NCBI RefSeq assembly: GCF_000003815.2
Contig: NC_049987.1
Coordinates: forward strand, 9,584,944 to 9,648,943
From: Branchiostoma floridae
Taxonomy: Eukaryota > Chordata > Leptocardii > Amphioxiformes > Branchiostomatidae
DNA: 64,000 bases
Direction: 5' to 3'
Below, in pieces: positions 1 to 11,887 of the stretch (within the stretch, counting starts at the first letter, position 1; the number at the start of each line of letters is the position of its first letter). The notes beneath the pieces are model-generated. The model did not search any database. It saw only the letters and a program-made list of their open reading frames with translations, and had not been told where the DNA came from. The translations under genes were made by a program, and so were the position numbers.

Positions 1-1005
1 CATTCGGCCGATTCTGCAAGGATAAGAAAAGAGACAACGCCATGTGTTCTACAAATACCTGTGGACGATGTCTACACCGCAACAAATGTCCCAATGGCAC
101 AGACAAGCCCGACTCTCTCACGTCTACCTCTGTCGAAGTTAGACATTGCAACAGCTAGCACGGAATCTCTGGCCAAACCGTGCTCAACTGTCGATACAGA
201 AGACCGATCACGGGCAGTGTCACGGCAGTCAAGCCCGGTTTCAAAGTCAGCACGTCTAAGTACCAGTCAGTTAACGCTGGCAAGCCCACCTGCTTCACCT
301 AAAAGAATATCAGGACCAGGGACACCAATACAATCTCCCCCAAGAAGCCCACGACTGTCACAACCACAGACACCAATACAATCCCCTCCGAGAAGCCCAA
401 GAATGAAACGACCAGGAACACCTGTACAGTCCCCTCCAAGAAGCCCAAGACTTAGTCTTCCTCCAAGTCAATGCTCGTCGATAACGGATATCACAGCACA
501 AGCGATCCGGAGTCCTCTCAGAAGCCCACCATTTATTCCATCACAGAGTCCACCCCGTGTGTTTTTTGCAAAGACACCCTCTCCAGTCGACACAGAAACG
601 TCTCCCACATTCGCCTGGCCTGAAGAAATGCCAGATGATACATCTGACGACGACTTCCAAACCTGCCAGATCGACACCCCCTGCTCAACGTTACCTGGGG
701 GTAGAAAATCCAGGTGCATTTCCGAGCCAACACAGTTGCCAAGTATGGCGGAATCAGAGGACACTTGCACACCACCAGCAAGTCCAACCAACATGGCGGA
801 CTGGGACGACGCGTCGACGTCATCAGTAAACATGGCAGAACATTCGTACACCTCCGAGACCACCGTAACGTTGAAGAGCCCGCAGATGAGCAGAATCGAC
901 CAATCGCGACAAGGCAAGAGGAAATTCAAAAGGATGTTTTTCAAAGGGATGAGCAAGAGTACTTCCGAAGAAGATGACTTCATGACGTGTGACGAAGATA
1001 TGTGA
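1..1005 (+). CDS. C-terminal exon of an unrecognised Ser/Pro-rich protein (5' partial)
   Basis: The reading frame is open from base 1 and ends in TGA at 1003-1005, so this is the 3' end of a gene that starts outside the window; the GTG at 61 is not a real start. The visible 334 residues are low-complexity and rich in Ser, Pro, Thr and Arg. Three consecutive copies of a roughly 20-residue unit carry the core TPIQSPPRSPR (or TPVQSPPRSPR), at about bases 318-450, followed by looser SPLRSPP and SQSPPR motifs. These are dense minimal proline-directed kinase sites and possible SH3-binding sites. The end is basic then acidic (GKRKFKRMFFKGMSKS, then EEDDFMTCDEDM). There is no enzymatic domain, signal peptide or membrane segment. 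It looks like the disordered tail of a signalling or cytoskeletal protein, but I do not recognise the family and cannot name a function. Confidence 0.75.
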   Translation, partial: HSADSARIRKETTPCVLQIPVDDVYTATNVPMAQTSPTLSRLPLSKLDIATASTESLAKPCSTVDTEDRSRAVSRQSSPVSKSARLSTSQLTLASPPASPKRISGPGTPIQSPPRSPRLSQPQTPIQSPPRSPRMKRPGTPVQSPPRSPRLSLPPSQCSSITDITAQAIRSPLRSPPFIPSQSPPRVFFAKTPSPVDTETSPTFAWPEEMPDDTSDDDFQTCQIDTPCSTLPGGRKSRCISEPTQLPSMAESEDTCTPPASPTNMADWDDASTSSVNMAEHSYTSETTVTLKSPQMSRIDQSRQGKRKFKRMFFKGMSKSTSEEDDFMTCDEDM

Positions 1006-4000
1006 ATGTACATGAAGACTGAGTAAAGTGAGACAGAGAATGTGCAAAGTATGAGCATATAGAGAGAGGTTCTAGTATGACGATTGAGGTAAGTGCGCCG
1101 ACAAAGAGGTAGCGATTCGTTCTTGAAATTCCAGTTGATGCGCAAAAGTGTGAAAAAAAAGTTAAGAAACAAGAACTGTTTGAGCGACAATGAAAAAAAA
1201 AAAACTACAGAAAATGCACAGGAAGAACGGCACAATTATCAACGTAGAAGCTCACACTCGTGTTGTACAATTACTGACCCAAAAGAACAGTGAGTCATGG
1301 CTTCGCCTATGTAAATACGTTGAAAAGAAGCAATCGAGATTGTACAAAAAATGTAAATATGATTGACATATCTTCTATACTAGCTGTACAACAGCAAGTC
1401 ACTCAAAAAATTACAAGTGGGTGAGGACAAATCACATATTGCTTTCTGTGTCATTTTATCAATATCAAATCACGTATTTCATTACTAAAATTTGGAGTAA
1501 AACATGAAGGTATTTTTGAGAGTTAGGCCAGGAATATCGCACGTCGGGTGGATGTGTCGTACAGGCCATCCGTTGGAATTCTGCGTTATATTTTTAGGGA
1601 GGCCCATACCATTTGCAGTGACCTTAGGGTATGACAGCAGAAGCATATGGACATTGAAACGTGCCGTTTGATCACGACTCTAGGTCGTCTCAGTGGGTGG
1701 TTCAACTAGGCAGTGACAAGAGAGAATCATGTGGGACATTGCAAGTGACGATCTTCGCTGAGTTGTACGGTTTTCTGCAGTGCAGAAGCTCTAAATAATC
1801 AAAAGTTGCCGTCCATGCATTCGCCCTCTGTCAAGGACGTGTATAATTTGTTTTCGTCCATTTTGGCAGGACCGGCAGCCTTCCTACGTGGTCCGTCCCC
1901 CATGAACCAAAAGGGGAGCATTACATTGATATCGATGTTTACATTGATGGGTTTTTCAGACTCATTTCGGCAAAGTATACACTACATCCACTGTGTGTAT
2001 TCAAGATAAATTTTATTCCAGTCGAGAACGTTTGCTTGATTACTATGAATAAGGTTTAAGTTGCATTGCGTGTAAACTGACCTTAGGAAATCATTAAAAA
2101 CGCTCAAGCAAAATTACGTTATAGACTAACATTAACAAACACTACAACTGAATGAACAGATTATCACTATAATTCTAAAAGACGTAACTAGCATAAAATA
2201 TGTCGCATCTATTTTTACGATAGAAAGAAAATTATAGATAAAACTCAAGGAATAAAGGGTAAAGTCCAAAAGAATAACCTCTTGTAACCCCATGGACCCC
2301 CTCCCCCATCGGTATCACAACCCTCTAGTTTTCAGTCAGGCGAACGATCGGCGTGCAACGTATGCCAAACATGTCAGACATGCCACTGAAATTATCTGGA
2401 GACCATCGTCAGGCCGGAACCACGTCTCACTTCTACTTCACTTAGAGATGGACAAAATTCGTGATAGCACTATTCCCATTCTACCTTTAGATGAAGTGGT
2501 CTTAGAGAATTAGCTCTCCAAATGGTGAAGATTCCCTTTAGATTAACGAAGGTCAAGGACAGCAACGAACGATGTTGCAAACTTATCTCGACAAGGATCT
2601 GACGACGGGAATAGGCCATTTTACAAGTAAGAGCTGGTGAAATTAAGAAAGTAGCTTGCAAGAATGCTAAGAAACCAACAGAAATTTAAAGTAAGAGAGT
2701 TGTAGGCAATTTACAGTGAGGGACATGTCGACAAGGGTTCTTCCTGACGAGAACCATTCAAACGCCAGGCCTATGATTCAACAAGATCAATTGTCTCTTC
2801 CTGTGTGAAATACACTGTTAACGTTGACAGGAAAACAGGCGACTTCGTCATCAGCGTATGTTGATAAGTGGTCTTAACAGGGCATGACGCAGATTTGGGC
2901 TGTGTTATGCCTTCCCTTTAAGGAGCAAAGCCCCTGAAATGTTTACGTCTGCTGCGGTTTCAGTTGTTTATTTTCGTGTACTGTAGTGTCACGCGAACAG
3001 CATAAACAAAAGAATGTATACGCAAGTGTTCGTTTTCAATTTTAAAACAATTCCTGCAATTTCTTCCTAATTTTCGGAATCCAATCCAACATAACTGATG
3101 AGTATGTCACGTCCTTTTTCTTTACCCCGACTGTTGCAATCATCAAAGAAACTTAACGGTTTGTTTTCAAATGCCTCCTGTCCTTCAAAATGAATTTAAA
3201 AAAAACCTTGGACGACTTCCCAGAAAGTATAACCCAGCTTAACAAACATGATCATGTTACTGTAGAGGTGTTGTTATTTCTTTTTTATACGTCCAGACTT
3301 CCAAGAAGGCACATAAACATGTTTATCCCAACAGTAGAAGCTTTGATGTGAAATGCTCCTAACGTCTCGTAAAATTGGTGCAAAAATAGTAACAGCACTT
3401 GATCCTATCGAATTATGTACGCATGGATCAAATTAAAAAAGGGTGGTAATGAAATGCCATGTAATAGGGAGAGGTCTAAAATAGACCAATGCACTGAGGA
3501 TGTTAGTTGAAGGAATATTACATACTGTAATTCACTTTGTCTGCTCGGTACCAAACTTTCATGGTCTGAGAAAATTTAACTTTTTCTCGGAACTAAATGT
3601 TCACTGTCACTGCAAGGGCACATATAAAAGTCTGTGAATTATTTGTTATCAGTAATGATAAGTTCACGTTAAAGTCATCAACGTGAACATAACAGTACAT
3701 TGAAAAAAATCAGGAATTACAGTATATCAATGTCAGCCCAAAGGGGCAGGAACTTGCATTGATAAGCTCCTGTGGTCAATATCAGGCATATGTCTAGTAT
3801 TTACATAAATGAGGGACAAACCACTGTTGACTTGGGCTGTATACCTAAATAAATTTCAGGTACAGGAGTTTTAGGAACAGGTCTGAACTTGGACCTAAAT
3901 ACGTTCGGTCAATTATCTGTATGTTATTCATGTAGCCAACTGACTTTGTGGTAAATTGTGGTCGTTGTATGAGGATTTTCTAATCTAAAAAAAAGTATTA

Positions 4001-4903
4001 ACATGTTTTCTTAATTCTCAAGTGTAAGATCATCAAAATGGGAAATTCTGACATGGGGTTTACCGATCATTTGTCTACAAAAAAAGGTGTCCACTAGCGT
4101 TTTAAATTGTGCACGTACAGGGTATAGGTACACAGCCCAACAGCCGACTGTGTAGTGTGTTTTAAGGGGGGCAGTGCAATTTTCTTACTGCCCGTTCTAC
4201 AGAAATTTGTTTTGACATTACTTTTCCCATAATCTTTCTAAACTAACAGTCTATAAAATGGTTGCATTTCTTAAAGATGGACCAGTCATAAAAGTCTCCA
4301 ACAAGTTTCAATAAATGCAAGTAACTATCACATGGGTTGAGGGCAGAGCATGCAAATATATTCTGAATAACTATCAGTAAAATGTACAAATTGTACAGGT
4401 GTGAATATGCAACAATCTGAAATCTATGTACAGAATGCTGTGAAGTTACAAATCAGTTAAGGAAAAGTCTACAAAGACCAACAAGAACAAATGGAAATAT
4501 ACAACTGTACATGACAGGGGTTGTACTAAAATAAATGTGCAAAAATTGGTGGCGATACAAAGATCTTTACCAATTAGGTTATTACTTCAAATACACTGCA
4601 TTGAGTGTACAAGCCAATCTGCAAATCAAATTAGAAAATTAAATATCAGTAAAACTAATTAAAAAGATAAAAGAAGAGGGTCTAAAAATCATAATTTTAC
4701 GTATCCATGTACATGTCCATTGTGCATGTACATTTTGGGAGCAGATTTTCATTCCCAAATTTCCACATTATCAAAGTGCCATACATACATGGCATAGCAA
4801 CTACTGTTGTCCTGAATACACACAAAGCTACAGGTTGGCAAAGTAGCCTTATGACTTTTGGCACAATACATTTGTATTAGTTCCCTCCTGTGGTCTTCAC
4901 ACA
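1006..4903. other. 3' UTR of the first gene, then intergenic sequence
   Basis: The first part is presumably the 3' UTR of the Ser/Pro-rich gene. Candidate plus-strand poly(A) signals are ATTAAA near 2093 and AATAAA at 2251-2256. The remainder up to the stop of the minus-strand XRCC1-like gene would include that gene's own 3' UTR. I see no coding exon, RNA gene or clear repeat. The short ORFs here lack splice-site or domain support. Confidence 0.5.
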
Positions 4904-7900
4904 TCAGGACATACATATAACATCTCTATCTGCACAAGCGTTTGCATGGTCCTGGATAACAGATGGAGGAAACCTCACAGAACATATGGGGCAGGTCACC
5001 AGTCTTGTAGGAGCCATGTAGTAGTCATCGTGTCGAGATCCACAAGGTTTGGAAGGACTCGGTAAGTCGTCATCCGGTGAATCGCCAGTACATTCTGATG
5101 CATGCGCCTCAATGATGTAAGAAGGGTACTTTCCTGAAAGATAGAAATAAACATTCGTACCTTGAGAAAAACACATCTTACAATGTACAACTTTAAAATA
5201 ATGGACAGCCACTCCATCGGAATGTACAACATGAAGTCAATGAAGGTTAGACATCCAGGTAATAAGATATGCCAAATAGCAGTATGACTGACAAAAGATA
5301 ACAGATGTTATCTGAAACGTTTGACCATTTCCATAATCATATCCAGTTGCTTGAGTAATTGCTATTTGACATATACTATGAAGTGTTCATCCCATTCAAA
5401 TTATGAGTCCCTTATCTCATCTAGTTAAGCCAACTTGAAACTCAGGGCTGTCTCCAGGACCCATCCCTCCGTCCTGGGATAAAAATTTGCTTGTTGAGAC
5501 AGACAAAATTTTATCCTGTCTGTTCAAATTCTGAACTTCACAACACGCAATCACGGAATTAGTGCTTAAACTGGTAGATGTAACATCGAAAATTAATAAT
5601 ATACTAATAGGCCACGAAACAATGAGTGGGATGGAAAAAAGTTTAACACTGGAGACAGTCATGTTCAAACTACTCCCATATTTGTGAAAAGAATTTTCTG
5701 TAATCCTACACACATGTAAGTTAAAGTTAACCTACCTTCACATATTGGACACTCTGCCAAGACCGCTGAAGCCTCTGCACTGTGCGGCTGACTCCCAGAG
5801 GAACTCTGTGAACAGGACGGCTCCTCATCCATGACTTGTGTGTCACCAACAGGGTACATACTCCTGCAGGAAGTTAACAAAGGTCTGGATTAGAAATCAT
5901 CTCTGTGGACTACATACATTTCTAATGATGGGTTCAGAGTAACATGGTAATGGAAATACTAGTATCTAATGTAAGGTCATAACAGAATAAGAAAAATGGA
6001 ACAGGGCAGAAAATCTGAAATGCAGTATGCTTATACTGGGCATGAAAGACATCTATGGAGCACCCTACTGGCAGAAAAGGGAACTGCAGCCTCAAGAACA
6101 CTACTTCAGTCACCAGTATGAGTAGATCTATTGGGTGTGTATGAGAGTCAGAGTACCATTGGGCATATGTGCTTACATCAAAATATAGAAATGAATAGAT
6201 ATATATTGAGTGATATATATTGGAGTAGGGCTCCATGAATTGCTGTTGTGTTTCACAAAGGATTCAGATTTGATAATTTTTCGTCATAATCACCTGTTAC
6301 ATCTCTTGGCTCTCTTCTTTGCCGACCCAGCAGCAGATGTTGCCTTCCTTCCACGCCTCTTGGGAGTTGGTTTGCTACAGCTTGCCTCAGCTATGTCATC
6401 AATCTGCTCACATGGCTGATTCCCATCTCTCCTGTCCACAATGCTGGCTAGAAACGATGCCCTGAGCTGTCTGCTTGTTAATGCACTGTCTGCATTGTTC
6501 ACCTCTACAGCTGCAGTCGTTGGCAGGGGCTGGGGCAAACTGGGCTGTTTTCTTTTCCTTCCTCTTTTGGGCGTCACCTCCGTCGAGGGGAGTTTCATGG
6601 GAGTTACTGTGTTCTTCCGTTGTGTGTTGGTTTTATTCGATGTGTCTTTCAATACTGATACAGCTTCACTGGACGGTGCTTCTATTCCTGGATGTTTGGT
6701 GGAGCCACCATTTGCCTGTTGTTTGGTCCCAGCTGAGTCTTTGGTTTGAGAGAAGTACTGTTCCAGGTACTGTTGGGTTGTCTGCAGGAATACACGCTTC
6801 TCTTCTGTAGTCAGCTTACGCCCAAGGATCTGCTTGTACTGGGTCTTAAGGTCTGGAAGACAACGGATGATAAGAGGGTTAAATTCTAAGAAGGTACAGA
6901 AGCCATGATTAAATAAAATATCTATTACACGACCAACAAAATCTACTTCATAGCATTGCAGACTACTCTTACTTGTACCACAAAAAAATACATATGATTT
7001 TGCCAGCACTAAATAAAACAATAAAAAAGTACCCTACCTGAGTACATCACATTGTCCATGTCCATCTTTGTGAAATCCAGGCTTCCCAGAAACTTCAGGA
7101 CTTCAAACTGTTGAGAAGGGAGACAACAAAATGTTAATTTAACGACTTTGGTCCCTTTCATATAGGAAAGAGGGCTTTGAATAACAGTGCAGTACAGAGG
7201 CTATGTCACAGGCTGTAACAGAATTATAGAGACTGTTACAAGGAGCTTCTCTGATAATGGAAACGCCATCAGACAACCTAACATTTTTAACTCTGTCTGA
7301 GTCTAGGTCCTTTCTTTCTCAAGTTTCCAACCAGTTTAAGGGCTGGTAAGAGGAAATAGAAGCTTTTAAACTTTCTGTACTAGAAGATCACTGTGCTACT
7401 GTTCTTCAAGGACTTTGTGAAACGGTGAAACAACAGCCCATCCCACCTGGTTTACTACACCAGCAGGTGTATCTGCTGTTCTGTCCCCTTTGGTTTGTCT
7501 GTTCTTCTGTTTGCTGGCAGCTGCCACCACCATCCTCGCACTGCGCCCCAGGTGCTCGGAACCATCCTCTGACGTCCCTGCCATTTTCAGCAGTCTGCTT
7601 TTTGTACTCTCTATGCTCTCATTCCTAAAAGGCAGAGAAAAAATGGATAAAGGTGTGATAACATTCAGAACAAGGTAGGAAGTGTGAAATTTGTCTTTCT
7701 AGTTCTATATTACAACATTTCAATGTCATGTTATTTCAAACTGGATAGTGAGTGTCAGCAGTGCTCAAAATTCCCACTTGCACACTTGCAAACGGAACCA
7801 CATTTTGCTTGGCACAACTTAATTTCGAACCCAGGCATTTGGAACTTACTTGCATAAATTTTTGTACTTATGTCTTGATAGGATACAATATATGTAGTGA

Positions 7901-10900
7901 CATGTAACTGGAAGAAAAGACAATGGATACCAATAGCTGATCTGAACAAAGTAATACTAGTAACTTGGAGATGGGGCAACCTGAAATGTTAATGGAGCAA
8001 CCTGGCTTTTGACTGAGGTTAGCTGAAAAAGTATTTCTAACATGGCTGATACATGTTGGTAAACATATGTAAGTTGCAGAACTCACCACTCTGTGGAAAC
8101 ACTTGCTTCTGTGCCTGGGGTTTGGGGAGGTGCAGTACTTTCTCTTCTGGAGCTGCTGTTGTGCATTGCCTTTGTGACAGAAGATACCTGAAACATGGAG
8201 GGAACTACTGTGATGATTTGTCATTGGTAGGCTAGGAAAGAAACTACAACAGGGCTTTGGATCTTTTATTCAAGGACACAAAAAAGTGTTATATCATCTG
8301 ATTAACATTGAAAACCATACCGCAACTCTTGGACTTTGGGGACTGCTAGTAGGAACATCTGTGTTAGGAGTACGCAGTCTCAGAAACGACAGTCCGAACG
8401 GCATGTCCTTGCGGAAGGGTTGACGACAGATGATACGCACACGGTCCCACATCTCACTACGCCCCTCTTCTGACAACAGACCTGTGTGGAACAATCAAGT
8501 CTTAGTAAAAACAGCAACACATTTGTAAACATTCATCAAGTTTTATTATTAGTATTTTAGTACTTGTAGCAGTATCTTTTGTCTGTGCTCTGTTTTATTT
8601 ACAAACATGTAAAAAAAGCCACTGAAATAAACTGGGCAGAATGGAGGTGAATAGAAGTTAACACTCGCCTGACAGGAAACAACAGGCGATAAACCAGATA
8701 GTGAATGTGAGTGTGTGACAATGCTCAGCTATACTTCACTAGCAAGTCAAGCATACTAGGATACATGTACAACAATAATTTGTGAAGCATATGGCATTTT
8801 CTAAAATCTGTAAGAGAGAGCCTTACTTTCATTGAACATCCGTACAACCATCTTGTTCTTTCCTGCTTTGCTCTCCATGGGGTTCATGAACATCGTTGCG
8901 GGCAGAAGTGTCACATACTCCTGCGAGCGGTTCCAGGACGACCGTCCGACAAGCAGCTCCACATATGCTGAACCACAGTTACCTGTAAAAACAAACAAAT
9001 TTGAGTGAGCTCGACTTATTGTTCACCGTTGTTGTGTCATAATGGACTGAGTCACATTTAAGATTGCATTCTCCTTGCCACAATGCCACAAGGAATAGGA
9101 GATTTCTTACAACCTGAGCAAGCTGAAAATCTGCGAGGAATTTCTAACAACTACAGCTTGAGGAAATGCAATTCATTACAATATGCCAGGCTATTCCAAA
9201 AAGTATGACAGGTAGCACTAACACACATGCCTGAGGTAGGATGCAGCCGTGCATACAGCAAGAATAGGGCTATTTAATGAGTGTGCCAAAACAAACTCAG
9301 AGAATGCAAATAGAGTGTGACAAAAAGGATAGTCTGAAATGAGTTCATAAAGATGAGTTACCGATGTCCACATAGCCGATGTGGTAGGCCCTGTCCAGCT
9401 GTAACTCTGCCTCCATGACCCCTGACCTGTCGTCAGAGGCGCACAGCCAGCGTTTCCAGCTGCCTCCCTGGGCTGTCAGCAGGTTGTCCACCTTGTGGAC
9501 AGAGTCCTGAAATGGCATAACAACATATGATTAGGCAAATTAGCTTAAACTAAGCTTCTTGCTCAAGTATTGGACTGTTAAAAAAATCATGGTAGATCAT
9601 AGATAAGGGGGGAAGAAGTTGTATTACTTAGGCGGTAGGGTTCAACTGGGTCTGGATTGGAACCAGGGAAAGTTGGAGCAAATTTATTGGATTGGTCCTA
9701 AGGAGTGTTTGATCAATTTTGCACTAGGAACAGGAAGGGTTTTGACCAATTCTGGATCATAACCCGGGAGGGTTTGTGCAATTCTGGATTGGAAGTAGGG
9801 TAGGGACAAAACAGATTTTGAATCTCTTCCACAGACCAGTCCATTGTATCAGGGCACTGGGCAAACTTCAGTACTTAGTACTTTAACACCATGCATGGAG
9901 TTACTCAGTTAGGAACCTGTTACCAGATGTCGGAAAAGACATACCAGAGCTTGTGCGTTATACAGGATGATGGCCATATTCCACAATTCAGATTTTGACA
10001 AAGATTATAGATGGACACATTGGATTGTCTTTCGCAGTAACAGATCTTAACTTTGGACAATTGTTATACAGAAGTACAGTTTGAAAGTTGCACAGGGGAA
10101 GTTAGAGTGCTAAAACAACTGTCTAGCTCTGCAATCAAGGAACAATGACATTTCTATGCATAATTTGATACGTCTCTTACATGCAAATGTTTTTAAGTCC
10201 AAGAAAGTCAAAGCAGAACAATAGCACGATTCTTGTGCTAATTATTCTTTTGTTTTAGTTGGTAGTGTATATGCAAATTTATGGGGCCCTGTCTATGACA
10301 CTTGTCATTGCACCTTTCATAAATTCTATGTCTGGAAAGGTTATAAGCAAGGGTTATAAGTAACAAGGACAAAATTTGCTATCCTTGGAAGTAAGGACTG
10401 CTACGTAAATGGATATCTTGATACCACATACGGTCGAGGGAGACACAGCGCAGACTGTGCTGGACCAATGGGCCGTTCCAAAAAATAAATGTGGAGGGGG
10501 GGTGAAGAGGTTGGATTTCCAATTGCTCACCCNNNNNNNNNNNNNNNNNNNNNNNNNNNNNNNNNNNNNNNNNNNNNNNNNNNNNNNNNNNNNNNNNNNN
10601 NNNNNNNNNNNNNNNNNNNNNNNNNNNNNNNNTCATAATTTTCATCCTATGAACTTGCCCTTACATGTACTGTAACTGAGATAGGAGTAAAAGTATCCAA
10701 ATCCAGATTTCTTGACTTTTTGGTAGAAAAACCCATATCCAGACTTATCTTGACCCGCGCCGTTCAAACGAAATCCAAATCCAAGATTTCCTTGACCCCC
10801 CTCAGTAAAATCCGACCTCTTCAACCCACCCCCCACATTTATTTTTTGGAACGGCCCAATCTTGACACCTCAGATCGACTATGCCTTCCTTTGAAAATTC

Positions 10901-11331
10901 CTAGACCGTATGTGGCGTATGTGCCATCCTGGTATAGATCCAATCCTACATTACCATTGTCATCTTAACAGTTAACTACTAAAATTTCGAACACTACCAG
11001 GTCACAGCTATGATGTTGTCACCAAAACTGTCTGCTAGTTCGTGCTTTACGCCACACAACAAGCCCACTGCGATCTATATTTCGAGCTATAGCTACGCGA
11101 AACTTCAAACTCCAAAATTCAACTCCGACCGCCCCTCCCTCTCCATATATAGACAAGGATAACGAAAATTATCAGGCGAATCGGGCTATAAGATAAAGCC
11201 ACTGATCATCACAATTTCAACGCAGTTTAGAGACTCATCTAACAGTTTGATTGTACTCTATTTCATCGCTAAATCTTCATTCTTACCTGCGAGCTGTAAG
11301 ACACCACACACTTCACAACAACCGGCGCCAT
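4904..11331 (-). CDS. XRCC1 N-terminal-domain protein with tandem UBZ4 zinc fingers (10 exons, complete)
   Basis: Exons in transcript order: 11331-11287, 9506-9362, 8982-8827, 8481-8321, 8187-8087, 7624-7447, 7107-7038, 6852-6294, 5863-5736 and 5133-4904. All are bounded by AG/GT, all phases agree, and the product is 590 residues. Residues 1 to about 160 match the XRCC1 N-terminal domain without gaps at the start: VVSYSSQDS, then VDIGNCGSAYVELLVG and MWDRVRIICRQPF. XRCC1 is the single-strand-break repair scaffold and binds Pol beta through this domain. Residues 170-500 are Ser/Thr/Lys-rich, with a short structured-looking stretch at about 263-320 and basic PKRGRKRK-like NLS motifs. Two C-x2-C-x11-H-x3-C modules end the protein: C510/C513/H525/C529 (split across exons 9 and 10) and C562/C565/H577/C581. 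Both fit the RAD18-type UBZ4 ubiquitin-binding finger. There is no BRCT domain, so it is not XRCC1 itself. It resembles XNDC1-type proteins. A nuclear repair role linking break sites to ubiquitin is inference. Confidence 0.85.
7757..8038 (-). repeat. Interspersed element in an XRCC1-like intron (CTCGAAAT family)
   Basis: This stretch lies in the intron between exons 5 and 6 of the XRCC1-like gene. It is a diverged, inverted relative of the element at 33357-33696: both carry matching blocks around CACATTTTGCTTGGC and GGGGCAACCTGAAATGTTAATGG (on the other strand in the second copy). The ends (AGTGCTCAAAATTCC and AAAAAGTATTTC) are degraded forms of the family's terminal inverted repeat. Confidence 0.5.
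10424..10915. repeat. Foldback (inverted-repeat) element containing an assembly gap
   Basis: The outer ends CCACATACGGTC (10424-10435) and GACCGTATGTGG (10904-10915) are perfect inverted repeats. Inner arms at about 10470-10522 and 10810-10857 are also inverted copies, sharing GGGCCGTTCCAAAAAATAAA. The 100-base gap lies between the arms. The element sits in the long first intron of the XRCC1-like gene and encodes nothing visible. It is a non-autonomous MITE or foldback element. Confidence 0.65.
10533..10632. other. Assembly gap (100 N)
   Basis: A run of exactly 100 N, a conventional size for a gap of unknown length. It is placed inside the foldback element, where hairpins probably blocked assembly. 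Confidence 0.95.
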
Positions 11332-11815
11332 CTTAAAAATGCGCGGGAAAATAAGATAACAGGAAAATGTAAAATGACCGCAGGCTTTTGTATTCATAAC
11401 TGTACTCTAAAGACGAATTATACCACAGATAATTTCCTAAACATGTTTTTAATAAGCATAAAAAGTTATCTTAGGTATAAATTCATGGAAAAAATATATC
11501 ATTATAAACGAATGCCCTTCTTGTCATTTTAGTGTGATGCGGTCATATTGAACTTTACCCCCAGACCTAGTTTTGGAGATACCATTCTAACTTGTAGGGG
11601 TCAATGATATGTATACAAGAGTATCACTTGAACGGCAAACGTAGTTTGGAGGAGAGCAATGTAAATTTGTGTAATACTGATTGTTTGAAATCTTAAGGAA
11701 ATATTTTAGATAGTGTCACTTATATAAATGAATGAATTATATTAATGAAACCTCCCTATGATTTCTCCAATACGTGGTCTATCCCTTATCATCTTTGCTG
11801 TCGTGCTGAAATATT

Positions 11816-11830
11816 TCGCTAGATGGCAGT
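11816..11830 (+). promoter_or_regulatory. CTCF-like motif upstream of ABHD6-A
   Basis: The 15-mer TCGCTAGATGGCAGT closely matches the CTCF core consensus CCASYAGRKGGCRSY. It lies between the head-to-head XRCC1-like gene and ABHD6-A, about 57 bp before the candidate non-coding first exon's donor. Similar motifs sit at the same relative position in copies B and C. It could instead be another promoter motif or part of a copied promoter; no binding data are available. Confidence 0.45.
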
Positions 11831-11887
11831 GCTACACAGTGGGACAAGATGGTCAAAGATCATTCGGTGCTAGTCAACGGGGGTCAG
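11831..11887 (+). other. Candidate non-coding first exon (5' UTR) of ABHD6-A
   Basis: A good donor, GTCAG|GTGAGA, ends at 11887. The matching acceptor is at 12710-12711 (ACACAG|GTCAAATAAAG), 31 bases before the ABHD6-A start codon. Copy B has the same arrangement: donor GATCAG|GTGAGA at 23891 and acceptor at 24681. The start of the exon is unknown; the left limit given is only the end of the CTCF-like motif. Confidence 0.4.

Noticed and set aside
468-1235. 255-codon ORF on the minus strand opposite the Ser/Pro-rich exon
   Set aside because: It is an antisense shadow of the Ser/Pro repeat exon and its 3' UTR, with no domain and no splice context.
6441-6810. Plus-strand ORFs of 102-111 codons over exon 8 of the XRCC1-like gene
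   Set aside because: They are antisense to a phase-consistent coding exon. The hydrophobic look is the complement of Lys/Ser codons.
4904-11331. Calling this gene XRCC1
   Set aside because: It has no BRCT domains, its C-terminus is two UBZ4-type fingers and the disulfide cysteines are absent. Only the N-terminal domain is XRCC1-like.
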